64,000 bases of DNA from Aliishimia sp039978895 (GTDB taxonomy: Bacteria > Pseudomonadota > Alphaproteobacteria > Rhodobacterales > Rhodobacteraceae). Of this stretch, positions 51,259-61,221 are shown piece by piece (position 1 is the first letter of the stretch; the number at the start of each line of letters is the position of its first letter). Position numbers and translations under genes: made by a program. The notes beneath the pieces are model-generated. The model worked only from the letters and a program-made list of their open reading frames with translations. It was not told the origin of the DNA and searched no databases. The DNA lies in NCBI GenBank assembly GCA_039978895.1, contig JBDWAL010000055.1:124001-188000 (forward strand), in the 5' to 3' direction.

Positions 51259-53015
51259 GCTCATCCGTTGAATTGGAAGGGTTCAAGCTTGGCCCGGCAA
51301 AAGACGTAGCACCCGTTGTTATGCCCCTTAAAGACAAACCCGGTAAAATTTACACGTTCTATTCCTTCAAGGGCGGTGTCGGACGGTCGATGTCGATGGC
51401 CAATATTGCAGTGTTGCTTGCAGCGCAGGGCAAGAAGGTCCTGATGCTTGATTTCGACCTAGAAGCACCGGGCCTCGAACACTTTTTTCTTACACATGAC
51501 AAAAAACTGGCATCACGCTTAGCCAAAGGACCCGGTGTGATCGACCTGCTGGGGGCTGATCCACCAGATTGGCGTGACGCGGTGCAGACGGTCGATTTGA
51601 ACGGGGTGGAACTGGCATTTTCTGCTGTGCAAAAAGACACCTCTCAGGTGCAACCACGACTGGATATCATGCATTCTGGCCGCGCATCGCGCTCAGCCCG
51701 GGATTATACGGATCAGGTTCAACAGCTGAATTGGCCTGAATTATATACCAAACACGATGTCGGGACCCGGTTTGGTGAATACCGTGCGCAATGGATCGCT
51801 GAATACGATTATGTGTTGATCGATAGTCGCACAGGCGTCACGGATATTGGCGATTTGTGCACAGTGGTGCTGCCAGATCACTTGGTGTTGTTATTTGTCA
51901 CAAACGAACAAAACATCTCGGGTGTTTTGCAGATGTATCAACGCGCGGTGGTCGAGCATCGCAACCAACCGTTCGAGCGGTCAAAGTTGACCGTGTTACC
52001 GGTTCTAAGTCGCGACGAGTTCTTTTCGGAAAACAAACTGTCGCGCGATTGGCGCAAACGGGCGGCGGATGACCTTGCTGAGCTGTTTGACGATTGGTTG
52101 CCAGAAGGTTTGCGTCCAATTGATGCGTTTCAAAAGATTTTCATCCCATATTTTGCGATCTGGTCCTTTGGTGAGGCCATGCCAGTTTTGAGCGAACCCG
52201 ATGGTTTCGCCAATCCGTCGTCGATCAATGCAGCCTATGCTCGCATCGCGCGGCTGATCCTGCACAATCAGGATTGGGCGTGTTTGGACGCTATGGCCGA
52301 CCCCGCCGAAATTGCAAACACCCGGCGCGATCAACAAAAAGAACTGGCGCGCGAACGCGAAGAGTTGACCCTAAAGGCCGAACAAGACTTGCAAGCCAAA
52401 CAGCAAAACTTGGCAAGTGAATACGAAGAACGCGAAGCAAAGCTCAAAAAGAAACAATCACGCAGGACAATGAACTTCTTAGTCTATGGTGTGGGTGTCC
52501 TTGGCTTGCTTTTGTTTGCCGCCACGCTTTGGGTGCAAATTCAAGATCTGCAAAATTCGAAATTGCAGTTGGAACAGGCTGCCGCGCAGACATCACAAAG
52601 CAGAGAAGTACAGGTCTTGGCAGCGCTTGAGGAACAGTACGCAGCAGAAAGCCGCGCAGAACAGCTTCAAGGTGACGTTGAAAACGCCCAATTGGAAATC
52701 GACCGCGCTGCCCGTGAAATCAACCGCTTACGGAGCATGCTGAGGGACCTTGAAACGCAAACCGCAGGATATCAGAAAACCGAAGGTCAAGCGGAGGCAC
52801 TGGCCGCGACCGTCGATGCCTTGAACAGTCAACTAGAAACAAATCGCGCCGAATTGACGGCATTATCGGCACAGCAAGCAAGTTGTGAAGCTTCAATGTC
52901 CAGTTTGAGGGCTGAATTCAACCAAGCCAGATCCACCCTGTTGGCTATAACTGAAAACCGGAATTCGTGCGCCAGTGTTGGTGAGTTTATTCAGCAAGTT
53001 TTACCAATCAAGTGA
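51255..53015 (+). CDS. KGGVGR-variant ParA/MinD-like ATPase with membrane anchor and coiled coils
   Basis: A 586-residue protein. The ATPase domain (about 30-330) has the deviant Walker A FKGGVGRSMS (38-47, Arg44 where Lys is usual, signature Lys39 kept), LMLDFDLEAPGLE (64-74) and a switch region LIDSRTGVTD (about 188-197). A coiled coil (about 350-400) leads to one membrane helix (about 408-426). A second long Gln/Glu/Ala-rich coiled coil (about 430-570) would lie outside the membrane. It is translated with the TIR gene. Candidate sensor or switch for the TIR effector. Confidence 0.88.
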   Translation: MSSSVELEGFKLGPAKDVAPVVMPLKDKPGKIYTFYSFKGGVGRSMSMANIAVLLAAQGKKVLMLDFDLEAPGLEHFFLTHDKKLASRLAKGPGVIDLLGADPPDWRDAVQTVDLNGVELAFSAVQKDTSQVQPRLDIMHSGRASRSARDYTDQVQQLNWPELYTKHDVGTRFGEYRAQWIAEYDYVLIDSRTGVTDIGDLCTVVLPDHLVLLFVTNEQNISGVLQMYQRAVVEHRNQPFERSKLTVLPVLSRDEFFSENKLSRDWRKRAADDLAELFDDWLPEGLRPIDAFQKIFIPYFAIWSFGEAMPVLSEPDGFANPSSINAAYARIARLILHNQDWACLDAMADPAEIANTRRDQQKELAREREELTLKAEQDLQAKQQNLASEYEEREAKLKKKQSRRTMNFLVYGVGVLGLLLFAATLWVQIQDLQNSKLQLEQAAAQTSQSREVQVLAALEEQYAAESRAEQLQGDVENAQLEIDRAAREINRLRSMLRDLETQTAGYQKTEGQAEALAATVDALNSQLETNRAELTALSAQQASCEASMSSLRAEFNQARSTLLAITENRNSCASVGEFIQQVLPIK

Positions 53016-53189
53016 TCGGCACCCTGCTTTTGCCTTTCTGGTCGATAATTGCGAGTCTTGATGCGGTTTCTTTGGTTTTCTGCCCCGAATGGCGATCGTC
53101 CTACGTTGGAGGCAACTCGTTAGACTTGCACTGTTTGGCGTGCGTGCGTAATCAGGCGTCAAACGCAAGTGAGTAAGGGGAACAGCTAT

Positions 53190-54044
53190 ATGCCTGACGA
53201 TCCGCAAACACTGGTGTCGACGGCATGGCTGGGCGATCATCTCAAGGACCCGGATTTACGATTGCTGGACGCCTCTTGGTATCTGCCAACGGCGGGTCGT
53301 GAGCCAAAAACAGAGTATGACGCTGCTCATATTCCGGGCGCGCGGTTTTTTGACATCGATGAGATATCGGACCAGCGCTCTGAATTACCACATATGGCGC
53401 CGGTTCCTGAAAAATTCATCTCGCGGATGCGGGCGATGGGTGTGGGTGATGGGCATCAAGTGGTTGTCTATGATGGCTCTGGGTTGTTGTCCGCGGCGCG
53501 GGTTTGGTGGTTGTTCAAGTTGATGGGGCACGCGGATGTGGCTGTCCTTGATGGTGGCCTGCCAAAGTGGCAAGCCGAAGGGCGCCCCATGGAAGATCTA
53601 CCGCCTGTGATCCGAGACCGCCATATGATCGTGCGCGTGCAAAACCATCTTGTCAGGGATGTGACGCAAGTTAGCCAAGCTGCCAAACTCGAAGACGCTG
53701 AAATCATCGACGCTCGGGCGCCGGAACGCTTTCGAGGTGATGCACCTGAACCGCGCGAAGGCTTGCGTGCTGGGCATATTCCGGGATCGCGCAATGTGCA
53801 TTACGCGACACTTTTGAACGACGACCAAACGATGAAAGACAATGACGCCTTGCGGGCTGCGTTTACTGACGCAGGTGTTGATTTGTCTCGACCTGCGATC
53901 ACCACTTGCGGGTCCGGCGTGACAGCTGCGATCTTGTCACTTGCTCTTACACGGATCGGTAAATCTGATTGGTCCCTTTATGATGGAAGCTGGGCTGAAT
54001 GGGGCCAGTTTCCAACCCTTCCCATTGCGTCCGGAGATGCCTGA
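53190..54044 (+). CDS. sseA: Thiosulfate/3-mercaptopyruvate sulfurtransferase
   Basis: A 284-residue two-domain rhodanese. The first, non-catalytic domain has YDAAHIPGARFFDIDEISD, and the second has RAGHIPGSRNVHYA and the active Cys in TCGSGVTA (about 239-246). The CGSGVTA loop favours 3-mercaptopyruvate as donor. ATG 53190 is chosen with AAGGGG upstream; GTG 53169 is an alternative. The next gene's ATG overlaps its stop. Confidence 0.92.
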   Translation: MPDDPQTLVSTAWLGDHLKDPDLRLLDASWYLPTAGREPKTEYDAAHIPGARFFDIDEISDQRSELPHMAPVPEKFISRMRAMGVGDGHQVVVYDGSGLLSAARVWWLFKLMGHADVAVLDGGLPKWQAEGRPMEDLPPVIRDRHMIVRVQNHLVRDVTQVSQAAKLEDAEIIDARAPERFRGDAPEPREGLRAGHIPGSRNVHYATLLNDDQTMKDNDALRAAFTDAGVDLSRPAITTCGSGVTAAILSLALTRIGKSDWSLYDGSWAEWGQFPTLPIASGDA

Positions 54045-55228
54045 TGTTTGAGACCCTGCAACAACAACCCGCTGACAAAATCCTCGCACTTGTCCAAGCT
54101 TTTAGAGAAGACCCGCGCAGCACCAAAGTCGATCTAGGTGTCGGAGTTTATAAGGACGCGGATGGGCGCACACCTGTTATGCGCTCTATCAAGGCGGCCG
54201 AGCGTCTTTTGGTCGAAACGCAAGACAGCAAAGCGTACACGGGTCTTGCAGGCACGCCAGAATTCGCCGATGCGATGATTGATCTGGTGCTTAGCGACGC
54301 GGTGCCGCGTGCATCTGTGGCGGCCGCGGCGACACCCGGTGGAACTGGCGCGTGCCGCCAAGCGTTCGAATTGATCCAGATGGCGCGGCCCGACGCACGT
54401 GTGTTTGTGTCCAACCCAACTTGGCCAAATCATCTTTCAATTTTGCAGTACCTCGGAATGGAAGTTGTGCCTTATCGTTATTTTGATAACGAAACACGTG
54501 GTGTGGCATTTGATGCGATGTTGGAAGATCTCCAAGACGCCAAAGCGGGTGACGTGGTTCTATTGCACGGTTGTTGTCACAACCCGACTGGCGCAAATCT
54601 GAATTCTGCTGAGTGGGATGCGGTGATTGCATTGCTGCAAAAGACCGGCGCGACGGCAATGGTTGATATCGCATACCAAGGCTTTGGTGATGGCCTCCAA
54701 GAGGATGCGGCGGCGACACGTAAGTTAGCTGCGTCCCTGCCAGAGGTGCTGATCGCTGCCAGCTGTTCAAAGAACTTCGGTGTTTACCGCGAACGCACAG
54801 GTATTTTGATGTTGGTCGCGCAAGACGAAGGCGCCAAAGGATTGAACCAAAGCACGTTGGCCTTCCTGAATCGTCAGAACTTTTCGTTTCCCCCTGACCA
54901 CGGCGCCAGAGCGGTCACCATGGTGTTAACGGATGCGGAACTCCGCGCTGACTGGACTCAGGAACTGGAAGCCATTCGGCTTTCGATGCTTGATTTGCGC
55001 AGCCAGTTGGCAGGTGAATTGCAACGATTGAGCGGCTCTGACCGGTTTGGCTTCCTTGCGCAGCACCGTGGGATGTTCTCACGCCTTGGGACGACGCCAG
55101 ACATGGTTGAACGGCTGCGCGCCGAGCACGGGATTTACATGGTTGGCGATAGCCGCATGAACATCGCGGGATTGAATGCGCAGACGGTTCCGGTTTTGGC
55201 GAAGGCGATCATCGACTGCGGCATCTAA
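54044..55228 (+). CDS. Aromatic/aspartate aminotransferase
   Basis: A 394-residue PLP enzyme of class I. It has KVDLGVGVYKDADGRTPVM (about 28-46), the ring-stacking region TPGGTGACRQAFEL, NPTWPNH (about 122-128), HGCCHNPTGANL (about 177-188), the PLP-binding Lys in ASCSKNFGVYRER (about 240-252) and an Arg for the substrate carboxylate near the C-terminus. Tyrosine or aspartate transaminase activity is expected (TyrB/AspC group). It shares its start with the sulfurtransferase stop (TGATG). Confidence 0.92.
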   Translation: MFETLQQQPADKILALVQAFREDPRSTKVDLGVGVYKDADGRTPVMRSIKAAERLLVETQDSKAYTGLAGTPEFADAMIDLVLSDAVPRASVAAAATPGGTGACRQAFELIQMARPDARVFVSNPTWPNHLSILQYLGMEVVPYRYFDNETRGVAFDAMLEDLQDAKAGDVVLLHGCCHNPTGANLNSAEWDAVIALLQKTGATAMVDIAYQGFGDGLQEDAAATRKLAASLPEVLIAASCSKNFGVYRERTGILMLVAQDEGAKGLNQSTLAFLNRQNFSFPPDHGARAVTMVLTDAELRADWTQELEAIRLSMLDLRSQLAGELQRLSGSDRFGFLAQHRGMFSRLGTTPDMVERLRAEHGIYMVGDSRMNIAGLNAQTVPVLAKAIIDCGI

Positions 55229-55253
55229 CGCAGACCAATCAGGCAAAGAGAAA

Positions 55254-55282
55254 GGGCGGCAAGGCGGAGAGCTTTGCCGCCC
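55254..55282 (+). terminator. Rho-independent terminator of the aminotransferase operon
   Basis: GGGCGGCAA (55254-55262) pairs with TTGCCGCCC (55274-55282), followed by TCTTTCTTTG. It starts 25 bp past the plus-strand stop codon. Confidence 0.75.
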
Positions 55283-55314
55283 TCTTTCTTTGTCCTGAGC
55301 GCTGAAACAAAAAA

Positions 55315-55339
55315 GACCCGGACTTTAGAGGTCCGGGTC
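55315..55339 (-). terminator. Rho-independent terminator of amtB
   Basis: GACCCGGAC (55315-55323) pairs with GTCCGGGTC (55331-55339). On the minus strand it is followed by TTTTTTG. It lies about 75 bp past the amtB stop codon. Confidence 0.85.
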
Positions 55340-55414
55340 AGTCTTGCGCCAAGAGGAAGAAGCTTAGCTGAGTGAGGTAGGTCTGAGCACGTGGCGCTCA
55401 GGCCCTTGAATGGA

Positions 55415-56746
<1,332 letters not shown>

Positions 56747-56777
56747 GTCTGAATGTCCCTAGTGTCTTAGACGTGCT

Positions 56778-57116
56778 TTACAGCGCGTCTTCGTTGGTTT
56801 CGCCTGTGCGCACACGAACCGCTTGGTTCACATCCAACACGAAAATTTTGCCATCACCGATCTTGCCGGTTTGCGCGGTTTTGGTGATGATCTCGACGAT
56901 TTGATCCGTCATTGCGGCCGGCACGACGAGTTCGAGCTTCACTTTCGGCACAAAGTTCACAGCGTATTCCGCGCCACGATAGATTTCGGTGTGTCCGGAT
57001 TGCGACCCGAAGCCTTTGATTTCGGTTACCATCATTCCGCGGACACCGGCTTCGGTCAGCGCTTCGCGGACCTCTTCCAGTTTGAACGGTTTGATTGTTG
57101 CGATAATGAGTTTCAC
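56778..57116 (-). CDS. glnK: Nitrogen regulatory protein PII (GlnK type)
   Basis: A 112-residue PII trimer subunit. It starts at GTG 57116 behind AAGGGG; the frame is open upstream but the family N-terminus (MKLIIATIKPFKLEEV) fixes the start. The T-loop contains GFGSQSGHTEIYRGAEY with uridylylated Tyr51, and the C-terminal GKIGDGKIFV binds ATP. It senses 2-oxoglutarate and energy state and regulates AmtB. Confidence 0.96.
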   Translation of the reverse strand: MKLIIATIKPFKLEEVREALTEAGVRGMMVTEIKGFGSQSGHTEIYRGAEYAVNFVPKVKLELVVPAAMTDQIVEIITKTAQTGKIGDGKIFVLDVNQAVRVRTGETNEDAL

Positions 57117-57383
57117 CTTAGTCCCCTTTGTTTGCAGTCGTTGCGGGCGGGTTGGCCCGCGAAATGCTATGCGACAGTCAAACTGGATCGAGACGCGAAT
57201 GGGCAGGTGCAGAGGGGCAATTGGCGCCCTTAGAGTGGGCTGTTTGATTAAAAAATAGACACTCACAGGATTCTGCACAAAAAATAATCGGCAAGTTAAC
57301 GCAATTTGCACAAAACGACGGGTCAACATACGTCAGCAAGCAGGTTAAACTGCCGCAAAACAATGGCCGAGCAGGGCTTTCAG
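57117..57383. other. Divergent promoter region, glnK and PBP genes
   Basis: About 270 bp with no supported gene. Two copies of TGCACAAAA-like sequence lie near 57275 and 57309 on the plus strand; they could be half-sites for NtrC, but spacing and symmetry do not match the consensus. Nothing else stood out. Confidence 0.3.
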
Positions 57384-59627
57384 ATGAGTGATTCACCCCG
57401 ACGGCGCAAGCCGTTGATCGCGGATAAGCGGTATCCCAAAAAAACGGCACGCAAAGCTGCGGCGCCGCGCAAATCCCGTAAGGCTAAACGCAAGCCAACA
57501 CGGCCCGTTCGCACAGGAATACGTGGTTTCTTCGGGCGTTTGCTGCGGTGGATTCTACGTCTGATTTGGAAAGTCACTTCGCGAGCGGTGATTTTGGCCT
57601 GTCTCATTTTAGCTGCTTTTGTAGGCTATCAATACGCGTTGCTGCCCCCGCTTGAACAACTTTTGGATGGCCGTGCACGTGGTTCTGTGACTCTCTTAGA
57701 TCGTAGCGGCGACGTTTATGCATGGCGCGGTGATCAGTTCGGCGGCGCTGTAACGGCTGACAGTATCAATCCGAACCTCAAGAACGCCTTCATCGCGACA
57801 GAAGACAAACGGTTCTACGGCCACTTTGGCCTTAGCCCACGTGGCATTGCATCTGCAGTACGTATCAATTTGCGTGAAGGTCGTGGCCCATTGTCTGGGC
57901 ATGGCGGGTCCACAATCACCCAGCAGACCGCCAAGTTATTGTGTCTTGGTGTGGATTACGACCAAAACCGTTGGGAGACAGAAGCCGCCTATGTGAGTGA
58001 ATGTCGTCGCGGTAATGTGCGTCGCAAAGCCGAAGAAGCGATCTACGCGATGGCTATGGAGGCCAAGTATACCAAGGATGAAATCCTGTCGATCTACCTC
58101 AACCGGGCGTATCTTGGCGCCGGGGCTTATGGGGTCGAAGCGGCGGCGCAACGATATTTCTCCAAACCTGCAAGTGCTGTGAATGCACAAGAGGCGGCTA
58201 TGCTGGCGGGTCTTTTGACGGCACCTTCCACGCTGGCTCCAACCAACAATCTGGAACGCTCACAAGCCCGCGCCTCAACCGTTTTGCGTCTGATGCGCGA
58301 ACAAGGCTACATCACAAGGGAACAAGAAAAGGCGGGGCAAGCCAACCCGGCAACCTTGTCAGAGGCAGCAGATGCGCGCACCGGCGGATATTTCGCAGAT
58401 TGGGTTATGTCGAGCGGGCCGGACTTCTTTACGCGCAAAACATCAGAAGACGTGATCATCAAAACGACGTTGGATCAACGTATTCAGGCCGCGACTGAAG
58501 CGGGGATGAAAAAAGTCTTCGCCACGAAGGTGCGTGAAGGCTCCAAAGCGCAAGCCGCAGTGGTTGTTATGACCGCGGATGGGGCTGTGCGCGCGATGGT
58601 TGGCGGGCGCGAAACCAAAGTGTCCGGTGCGTTTAATCGAGCAACGCAAGCCAAGCGACAAACCGGGTCTGCCTTTAAGCCTTTCGTCTACGCGGCGGCT
58701 TTGGATCTTGGTTACGGGCCCAACGACATGGTGGAAGACGTACCTTATTGTTTGACGGTTCCGGGATCAGGCGAATGGTGCCCTAAGAACTATTCGCGCA
58801 AATTTCGGGGTCCAGTGACGTTAACGGAAGCGTTGCAGGACTCTTTGAATGTGCCCGCTGTCAAAGTGTCCGAAAGCGTCGGCCGAGATTTGGTGCGGCG
58901 CGTGGCGAGTGAATTTGGTATTCAAAGTGACCTCGCTGCCGGGCCTGCATTGGCTTTGGGCGCGTCGGAAAGTTCGCTTTTGGAAATGACGGGCGCATAT
59001 GCGGGAATCCTCAACGGGGGATCATCCGTGACGCCCTATGGATTGATCGAATTGCGTATGGCGGGCGACGACGAGGCACTGATGCAGGCACAGGGTGGTA
59101 TTCGCGAACGTGTTATTCAAGAAGATGCCGCTCGAAAACTTGTGTGGATGATGGAAAGCGTTGTTTCCAGTGGAACCGGCAAACGCGCGAAGATTGACGG
59201 TTGGCAAGTTGCTGGCAAAACAGGCACCACTCAAGCCGCGCGGGATGCGTGGTTCATTGGGTTCACTGCGGATTATGTCGCGGGGGTCTGGATGGGCTAT
59301 GACGACAACACGCCTTTGACCGGTGTGACGGGATCCGGCCTCCCGGCTGAAATTTGGCACGAAGTCATGGCGGGCGTGCATGAAGGGGTGCCTGTGAAGC
59401 CATTGCCTATGGCGCAAAACATCGGACCTGCGGTTCTTGGTCCTGCCGATGTTGAGCCATCCGACGGGGTGATCCCACGATTTGGCGGACAGACAACGCG
59501 CAGCTCGGATCGCAAACGACCGTCGCCCCCCGGGTCCGGGTTGCAGCGTGTGTTGGAAGATATTTTCGGAAAACCGGACCCGAATGCACCGCGTCGACAA
59601 AGGCAAACCACTGGTGGCGATAGGTAA
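57384..59627 (+). CDS. Class A penicillin-binding protein (PBP1)
   Basis: A 747-residue bifunctional peptidoglycan synthase. The N-terminal 65 residues are very basic (Arg/Lys/Pro), followed by one membrane helix. The GT51 glycosyltransferase domain has TEDKRFYGHFGLSPRG and GGSTITQQTAK. The transpeptidase has TGSAFKPFVYAAALD (SxxK), SLNVPAVKVSE and VAGKTGTTQAARDAWFIGFT (KTG). ATG 57384 is favoured by AGGGC upstream; ATG 57363 is in frame. A PBP1A/1B-like or short 1C-like role. Confidence 0.92.
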   Translation: MSDSPRRRKPLIADKRYPKKTARKAAAPRKSRKAKRKPTRPVRTGIRGFFGRLLRWILRLIWKVTSRAVILACLILAAFVGYQYALLPPLEQLLDGRARGSVTLLDRSGDVYAWRGDQFGGAVTADSINPNLKNAFIATEDKRFYGHFGLSPRGIASAVRINLREGRGPLSGHGGSTITQQTAKLLCLGVDYDQNRWETEAAYVSECRRGNVRRKAEEAIYAMAMEAKYTKDEILSIYLNRAYLGAGAYGVEAAAQRYFSKPASAVNAQEAAMLAGLLTAPSTLAPTNNLERSQARASTVLRLMREQGYITREQEKAGQANPATLSEAADARTGGYFADWVMSSGPDFFTRKTSEDVIIKTTLDQRIQAATEAGMKKVFATKVREGSKAQAAVVVMTADGAVRAMVGGRETKVSGAFNRATQAKRQTGSAFKPFVYAAALDLGYGPNDMVEDVPYCLTVPGSGEWCPKNYSRKFRGPVTLTEALQDSLNVPAVKVSESVGRDLVRRVASEFGIQSDLAAGPALALGASESSLLEMTGAYAGILNGGSSVTPYGLIELRMAGDDEALMQAQGGIRERVIQEDAARKLVWMMESVVSSGTGKRAKIDGWQVAGKTGTTQAARDAWFIGFTADYVAGVWMGYDDNTPLTGVTGSGLPAEIWHEVMAGVHEGVPVKPLPMAQNIGPAVLGPADVEPSDGVIPRFGGQTTRSSDRKRPSPPGSGLQRVLEDIFGKPDPNAPRRQRQTTGGDR

Positions 59628-59637
59628 AAACATGAGG

Positions 59638-59669
59638 TCGACGTGCAGTTTATGACCGCTGCACGTCGA
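59638..59669. terminator. Bidirectional hairpin between PBP and mlaC genes
   Basis: TCGACGTGCAG (59638-59648) pairs perfectly with CTGCACGTCGA (59659-59669) around a 10-base loop. It lies in the 47-bp gap between convergent genes. T-runs are short on both sides, so Rho independence is uncertain. Confidence 0.6.
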
Positions 59670-59674
59670 AAGCC

Positions 59675-60265
59675 TTAGGCAGAAGCTTTGAGTGCTGCGA
59701 TCATCTTGTCGATGTCACCGCCATTGCGATCCAACAACGCGCCAATTTCCGTACGTTCGGTGAGCAGCAGGTTGATGCCCTCGATGAACATGTTGAAAAA
59801 CAAGTCTTTGCCTGATCTGTTGGACACTTGGAACGTTACCTCGAACGGCGATTGACCTTTCAAATAAGCCACCGTTGACACTTCGAACCATTTCTTGACC
59901 TTCTTGACGCCTGTCACTTCCAACCGGCCGCCAATGAATTCCCGGAAACGGCTGCCGTATTTGCGTGCGACATACGTTTGGAACGCTTTTGAAAAGGCGC
60001 GCTTTTGTGAAGTGCTGGCGCGTCGGGCATCAACGCCCATGGCATAAGCCGCGATGTAAGATGTGTCGGAGTAATTTCCGAAAATGCGTTCAAATTCGCG
60101 GAACATGCCTTTTTCAGATTTTCCAGAGGCGATAACTCTGTTGATGTCGCCAACCAGATTGCTGATCAATCGCTCTGCGCTGGATTCGGTTAAGGCGACG
60201 GCACTTTGAGGGCCGATTAAGGCTGCGGCGCCTAGGGCCAGTGTGAAGTCTCGGCGTTTCATCAT
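59675..60265 (-). CDS. mlaC: MlaC-type phospholipid-binding periplasmic protein
   Basis: A 196-residue Ttg2D/MlaC protein. N-terminal signal with twin Arg-Arg (MMKRRDFTLALGAAALIG), then the typical helical start, TSYIAAYAMGVDARRAS and the YVARKYGSRFREFIGG region, GLSV-like KKWFEVSTVAYLK and a helical C-terminus. MlaC shuttles phospholipid between MlaA in the outer membrane and the inner-membrane Mla complex. It is 24 bp downstream of mlaA. Confidence 0.92.
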   Translation of the reverse strand: MMKRRDFTLALGAAALIGPQSAVALTESSAERLISNLVGDINRVIASGKSEKGMFREFERIFGNYSDTSYIAAYAMGVDARRASTSQKRAFSKAFQTYVARKYGSRFREFIGGRLEVTGVKKVKKWFEVSTVAYLKGQSPFEVTFQVSNRSGKDLFFNMFIEGINLLLTERTEIGALLDRNGGDIDKMIAALKASA

Positions 60266-60289
60266 GTCTGCTCTCCTAACACTCGTTTG

Positions 60290-61057
60290 TTAGAACCCTT
60301 GTGTGTCGAGTTCAAACGGGTCGATTTCCGCACTTTGATCTTCTTGCCCCAGCTCAAATCTGCGGTTCTGCATATAGATCAGGCGCGCTTGGGCGTAACT
60401 ATCGGCGCTGTCGTACAAAACTGAATCGATCGTGTCTGCATAACGCCCACGTGTTCCTAAACCTGATCCAATTGAAGCCGCAGGGCTATAGTAGCTTTCC
60501 GGGCTGTCCAATGCATAAGATAGTGGGTTGGTAAACAGGTCCACGACTTTGCCCGCCACATCACGCTGAGTTGATGGTCCAAGAAATGGCAGCTCAACAT
60601 AGGGGCCTTCGGTCGCGCCCCAAACATGCAAGGTTTCGCCGAAATTGGTGTCATGTTCGTCGACGCCAAATTCGGATGCGACATCGATCAGGCCGAACAA
60701 ACCCAACGTGGAGTTCAAAAGGAAACGGGTTGCTGACAGGCCAACGCCCTGCATGTCCCCTTGAAGAAGACTGTTAATCCCAACAGATGGAGTGCCCAGA
60801 TTTGTGGCGAAATTCCCGATGCTGTCTTCGACTTCGTCGGGCAGAACGCTTGTGTACCCCTTGGACGCGGGGCGCACCAATGTGCGATCAAGGCCACGAT
60901 TGAAATTGTGCACCTTGCGGTTTGCGGCCTCGTTGGGGTCGTAGATTCCGTTATGTGGATCGAGGTCTGGGCCAGAAGCAGCGCACCCACTCAGCGAGAC
61001 CGCGCCGATCAACAGGCACAGCCGCGCAACACTTCCAAATTGAGACGACGCAAGCAA
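60290..61057 (-). CDS. mlaA: MlaA/VacJ outer-membrane lipoprotein
   Basis: A 255-residue lipoprotein that removes misplaced phospholipid from the outer membrane. The lipobox is SLSGC, then DPNEAANRKVHNFNRGLD, VRPASKGY, FLLNSTLGLFGLIDVASEFG and GPYVELPFLGPSTQRD, all classic MlaA segments. The start shown is TTG 61057, giving a signal of normal length; ATG 61120 is in frame and would add 21 residues. Operon partner of mlaC. Confidence 0.9.
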   Translation of the reverse strand: MLASSQFGSVARLCLLIGAVSLSGCAASGPDLDPHNGIYDPNEAANRKVHNFNRGLDRTLVRPASKGYTSVLPDEVEDSIGNFATNLGTPSVGINSLLQGDMQGVGLSATRFLLNSTLGLFGLIDVASEFGVDEHDTNFGETLHVWGATEGPYVELPFLGPSTQRDVAGKVVDLFTNPLSYALDSPESYYSPAASIGSGLGTRGRYADTIDSVLYDSADSYAQARLIYMQNRRFELGQEDQSAEIDPFELDTQGF

Positions 61058-61221
61058 TAGAATTCCCCAACAAAAGACTTTATGCCTAGTTAGTCTATTC
61101 CGCGTAGAAGCCCAGAGCATGGGACGTCCAAAAGGGCGTTTTGTGGCCTCTGGGTGACACGCTTATCGAGATATATCACTGTCCGCCGAGTTTTTGACGG
61201 GACAACAGCAGAAAGGCGCCG

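Noticed and set aside
57268..57320. NtrC or sigma-54 promoter before glnK
   Set aside because: TGCACAAAA-like copies are present but no symmetric TGCACC-N5-GGTGCA site and no convincing GG-N10-GC element were found.
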